64,000 bases of DNA from the NCBI GenBank assembly GCA_001829415.1, contig MIBE01000003.1, forward strand, positions 38,932-102,931, written 5' to 3'. Below, piece after piece: positions 63,280 to 64,000 of this stretch. The position numbers and the translations under genes are program-made. Numbering within the stretch: the first letter of the stretch is position 1; every line of letters begins with the position of its first letter. A model generated the notes under the pieces. It was given only the letters and a program-made list of their open reading frames with translations, did no database searches and was not told where the DNA came from. This stretch comes from Spirochaetes bacterium GWF1_51_8 (GTDB lineage: Bacteria > Spirochaetota > Brevinematia > Brevinematales > GWF1-51-8).

Positions 63280-64000
63280 TTACCTGCGGCAGAGGTGCGC
63301 GGTCAACGGGCTTCCGACACCCTTGAGAACCACTTCCCTCGGGACGGACTTATACCCGCACGACTTGAAATAGGCTGAGATCGCCTCTTCTTTCATAATG
63401 TCGTCGGTGATCCAGACTTCGCCCGATCCGGCGAGTCCCTGGACGCGCGCCGCGATGTTTACGGTCTGGCCGAAGAAATCGAGCGCCTGATTGGCCTTGA
63501 CCGCGATCACATGCCCGCGGTGGAGTCCGACTTTCAGCCCGATACTATTCTCGCCGGTTTGCACCGATTGATTGAATACGTCAATTTCATCCATCATATC
63601 GAATGCCGCCCGGATCCCGTCGTAGGGGATGTTGAAGGATGCCATAATGGCGTCCCCCATCGTCTTCACAATCCCGCCGTGATTGGAATGGACAACCTTC
63701 TGCAAAATCTTGAAGTGCTTCTGCACCAGCTTGTACGCGAAAACATCGCCGGTCCTGTCGTAGAGTTCGGTCGAACCCTTGAGGTCGGTGAAAAGCAGGG
63801 TGATATCGTTGATCTTCAGCGACAGGTCGTCGGGGAGATTGTCCACGAGGAAGAGGTCGCGGAATATCTGGTTATTCAGCATCATTTTCCCGGTGAGGAA
63901 CGGTTCGAAATAAGGCGGGTGTTTCTCTATCACCGTTTGCAGGTAGTTCGAGTCCGGCGAGGTATAAATGCATCCCATGATCCTGTCCGACGTGTTAGTG
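63280..64000 (-). CDS. Class III adenylate/guanylate cyclase, C-terminal part
   Basis: The frame stays open to the right edge (no stop before 64000), so the start is outside. The visible 240 residues contain a class III cyclase catalytic domain: LLFTDLKGSTELYDRTGD with the first metal Asp, VKTMGDAIMASF with the second, and FFGQTVNIAARVQG with the Asn-Arg region. It makes a cyclic nucleotide from ATP or GTP. The text just before (YFEPFLTGKMMLNNQIFRDL) is a linker of unknown type. Sensor domains, if any, lie beyond the window. Confidence 0.85.
   Translation of the reverse strand, partial: TNTSDRIMGCIYTSPDSNYLQTVIEKHPPYFEPFLTGKMMLNNQIFRDLFLVDNLPDDLSLKINDITLLFTDLKGSTELYDRTGDVFAYKLVQKHFKILQKVVHSNHGGIVKTMGDAIMASFNIPYDGIRAAFDMMDEIDVFNQSVQTGENSIGLKVGLHRGHVIAVKANQALDFFGQTVNIAARVQGLAGSGEVWITDDIMKEEAISAYFKSCGYKSVPREVVLKGVGSPLTAHLCRR

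Overview
The window is a gene-dense, roughly 50% GC bacterial chromosome segment. The gene set suggests a free-living Gram-negative anaerobe, and a Spirochaetota-type genome is my best guess. The signs are the end of a HydE-like hydrogenase maturase, two SpoIIE-type phosphatases, two very large PAS hybrid kinases, a class III cyclase, a YaaR-family protein, TPR and FG-GAP proteins, and many lipoproteins with Ig-like repeats. The taxonomic call is inference; no rRNA or other marker is present. I see no tRNA, rRNA or CRISPR array.

Layout. 1-5.7 kb: end of hydE, a VapC-type toxin pair, a membrane SpoIIE phosphatase, a secreted caspase-like protein and a PLP aminotransferase. 5.8-16.5 kb: two hybrid histidine kinases around a two-CW protein and a DEAD-box helicase, then an outer-membrane-like protein and a zinc-ribbon membrane protein. 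16.5-23.5 kb: GH13 enzyme, RuvA, YaaR-family protein and a long AddA/RecB-like helicase-nuclease. 23.6-29.6 kb: leftward genes, including a secreted TPR protein, two TPR membrane proteins with degenerate Mrr-like domains, and a GAF membrane protein.

29.7-36.9 kb is the most interesting part. Behind thymidylate kinase lie two large unrecognised proteins (possibly FliM-like), a candidate E2-like protein, a 69-residue beta-grasp protein ending in glycine, a JAB/JAMM peptidase and an E1/ThiF-like enzyme. Together they look like a bacterial ubiquitin-like conjugation and deconjugation system with unusual partners. Two blocks of genes overlap or nearly touch. A repeat and an orphan DUF433 gene separate the blocks, and another repeat separates JAB from E1.

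37-49.2 kb is accessory. It has a lone Mu gp29-like portal gene, an FG-GAP protein, an AbrB-type regulator, a 50-residue four-cysteine protein, a HEAT protein and a nucleotidyltransferase/FRG pair. A prophage-like block follows, from a CI/LexA-type repressor with palindromic operators to the large terminase. Terminase and portal are about 8 kb apart and in the wrong order, so this is a remnant or a rearranged element. 49.2-64 kb: secreted proteins, an M15 peptidase, adenosine deaminase, an AlkD-like protein, an AT-rich PaeR7I/XhoI-like restriction-modification pair, a CBS-SpoIIE phosphatase, hisF with a HAD-Smr fusion, a giant Ig-like lipoprotein with a partner, and a cyclase running off the right edge.

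MITE-like repeats with inverted ends recur between genes at 15.8, 19.3, 19.9, 35.5 and 36.9 kb. Two of them supply the last codons and stop of the neighbouring gene (the AddA-like protein and the JAB protein).
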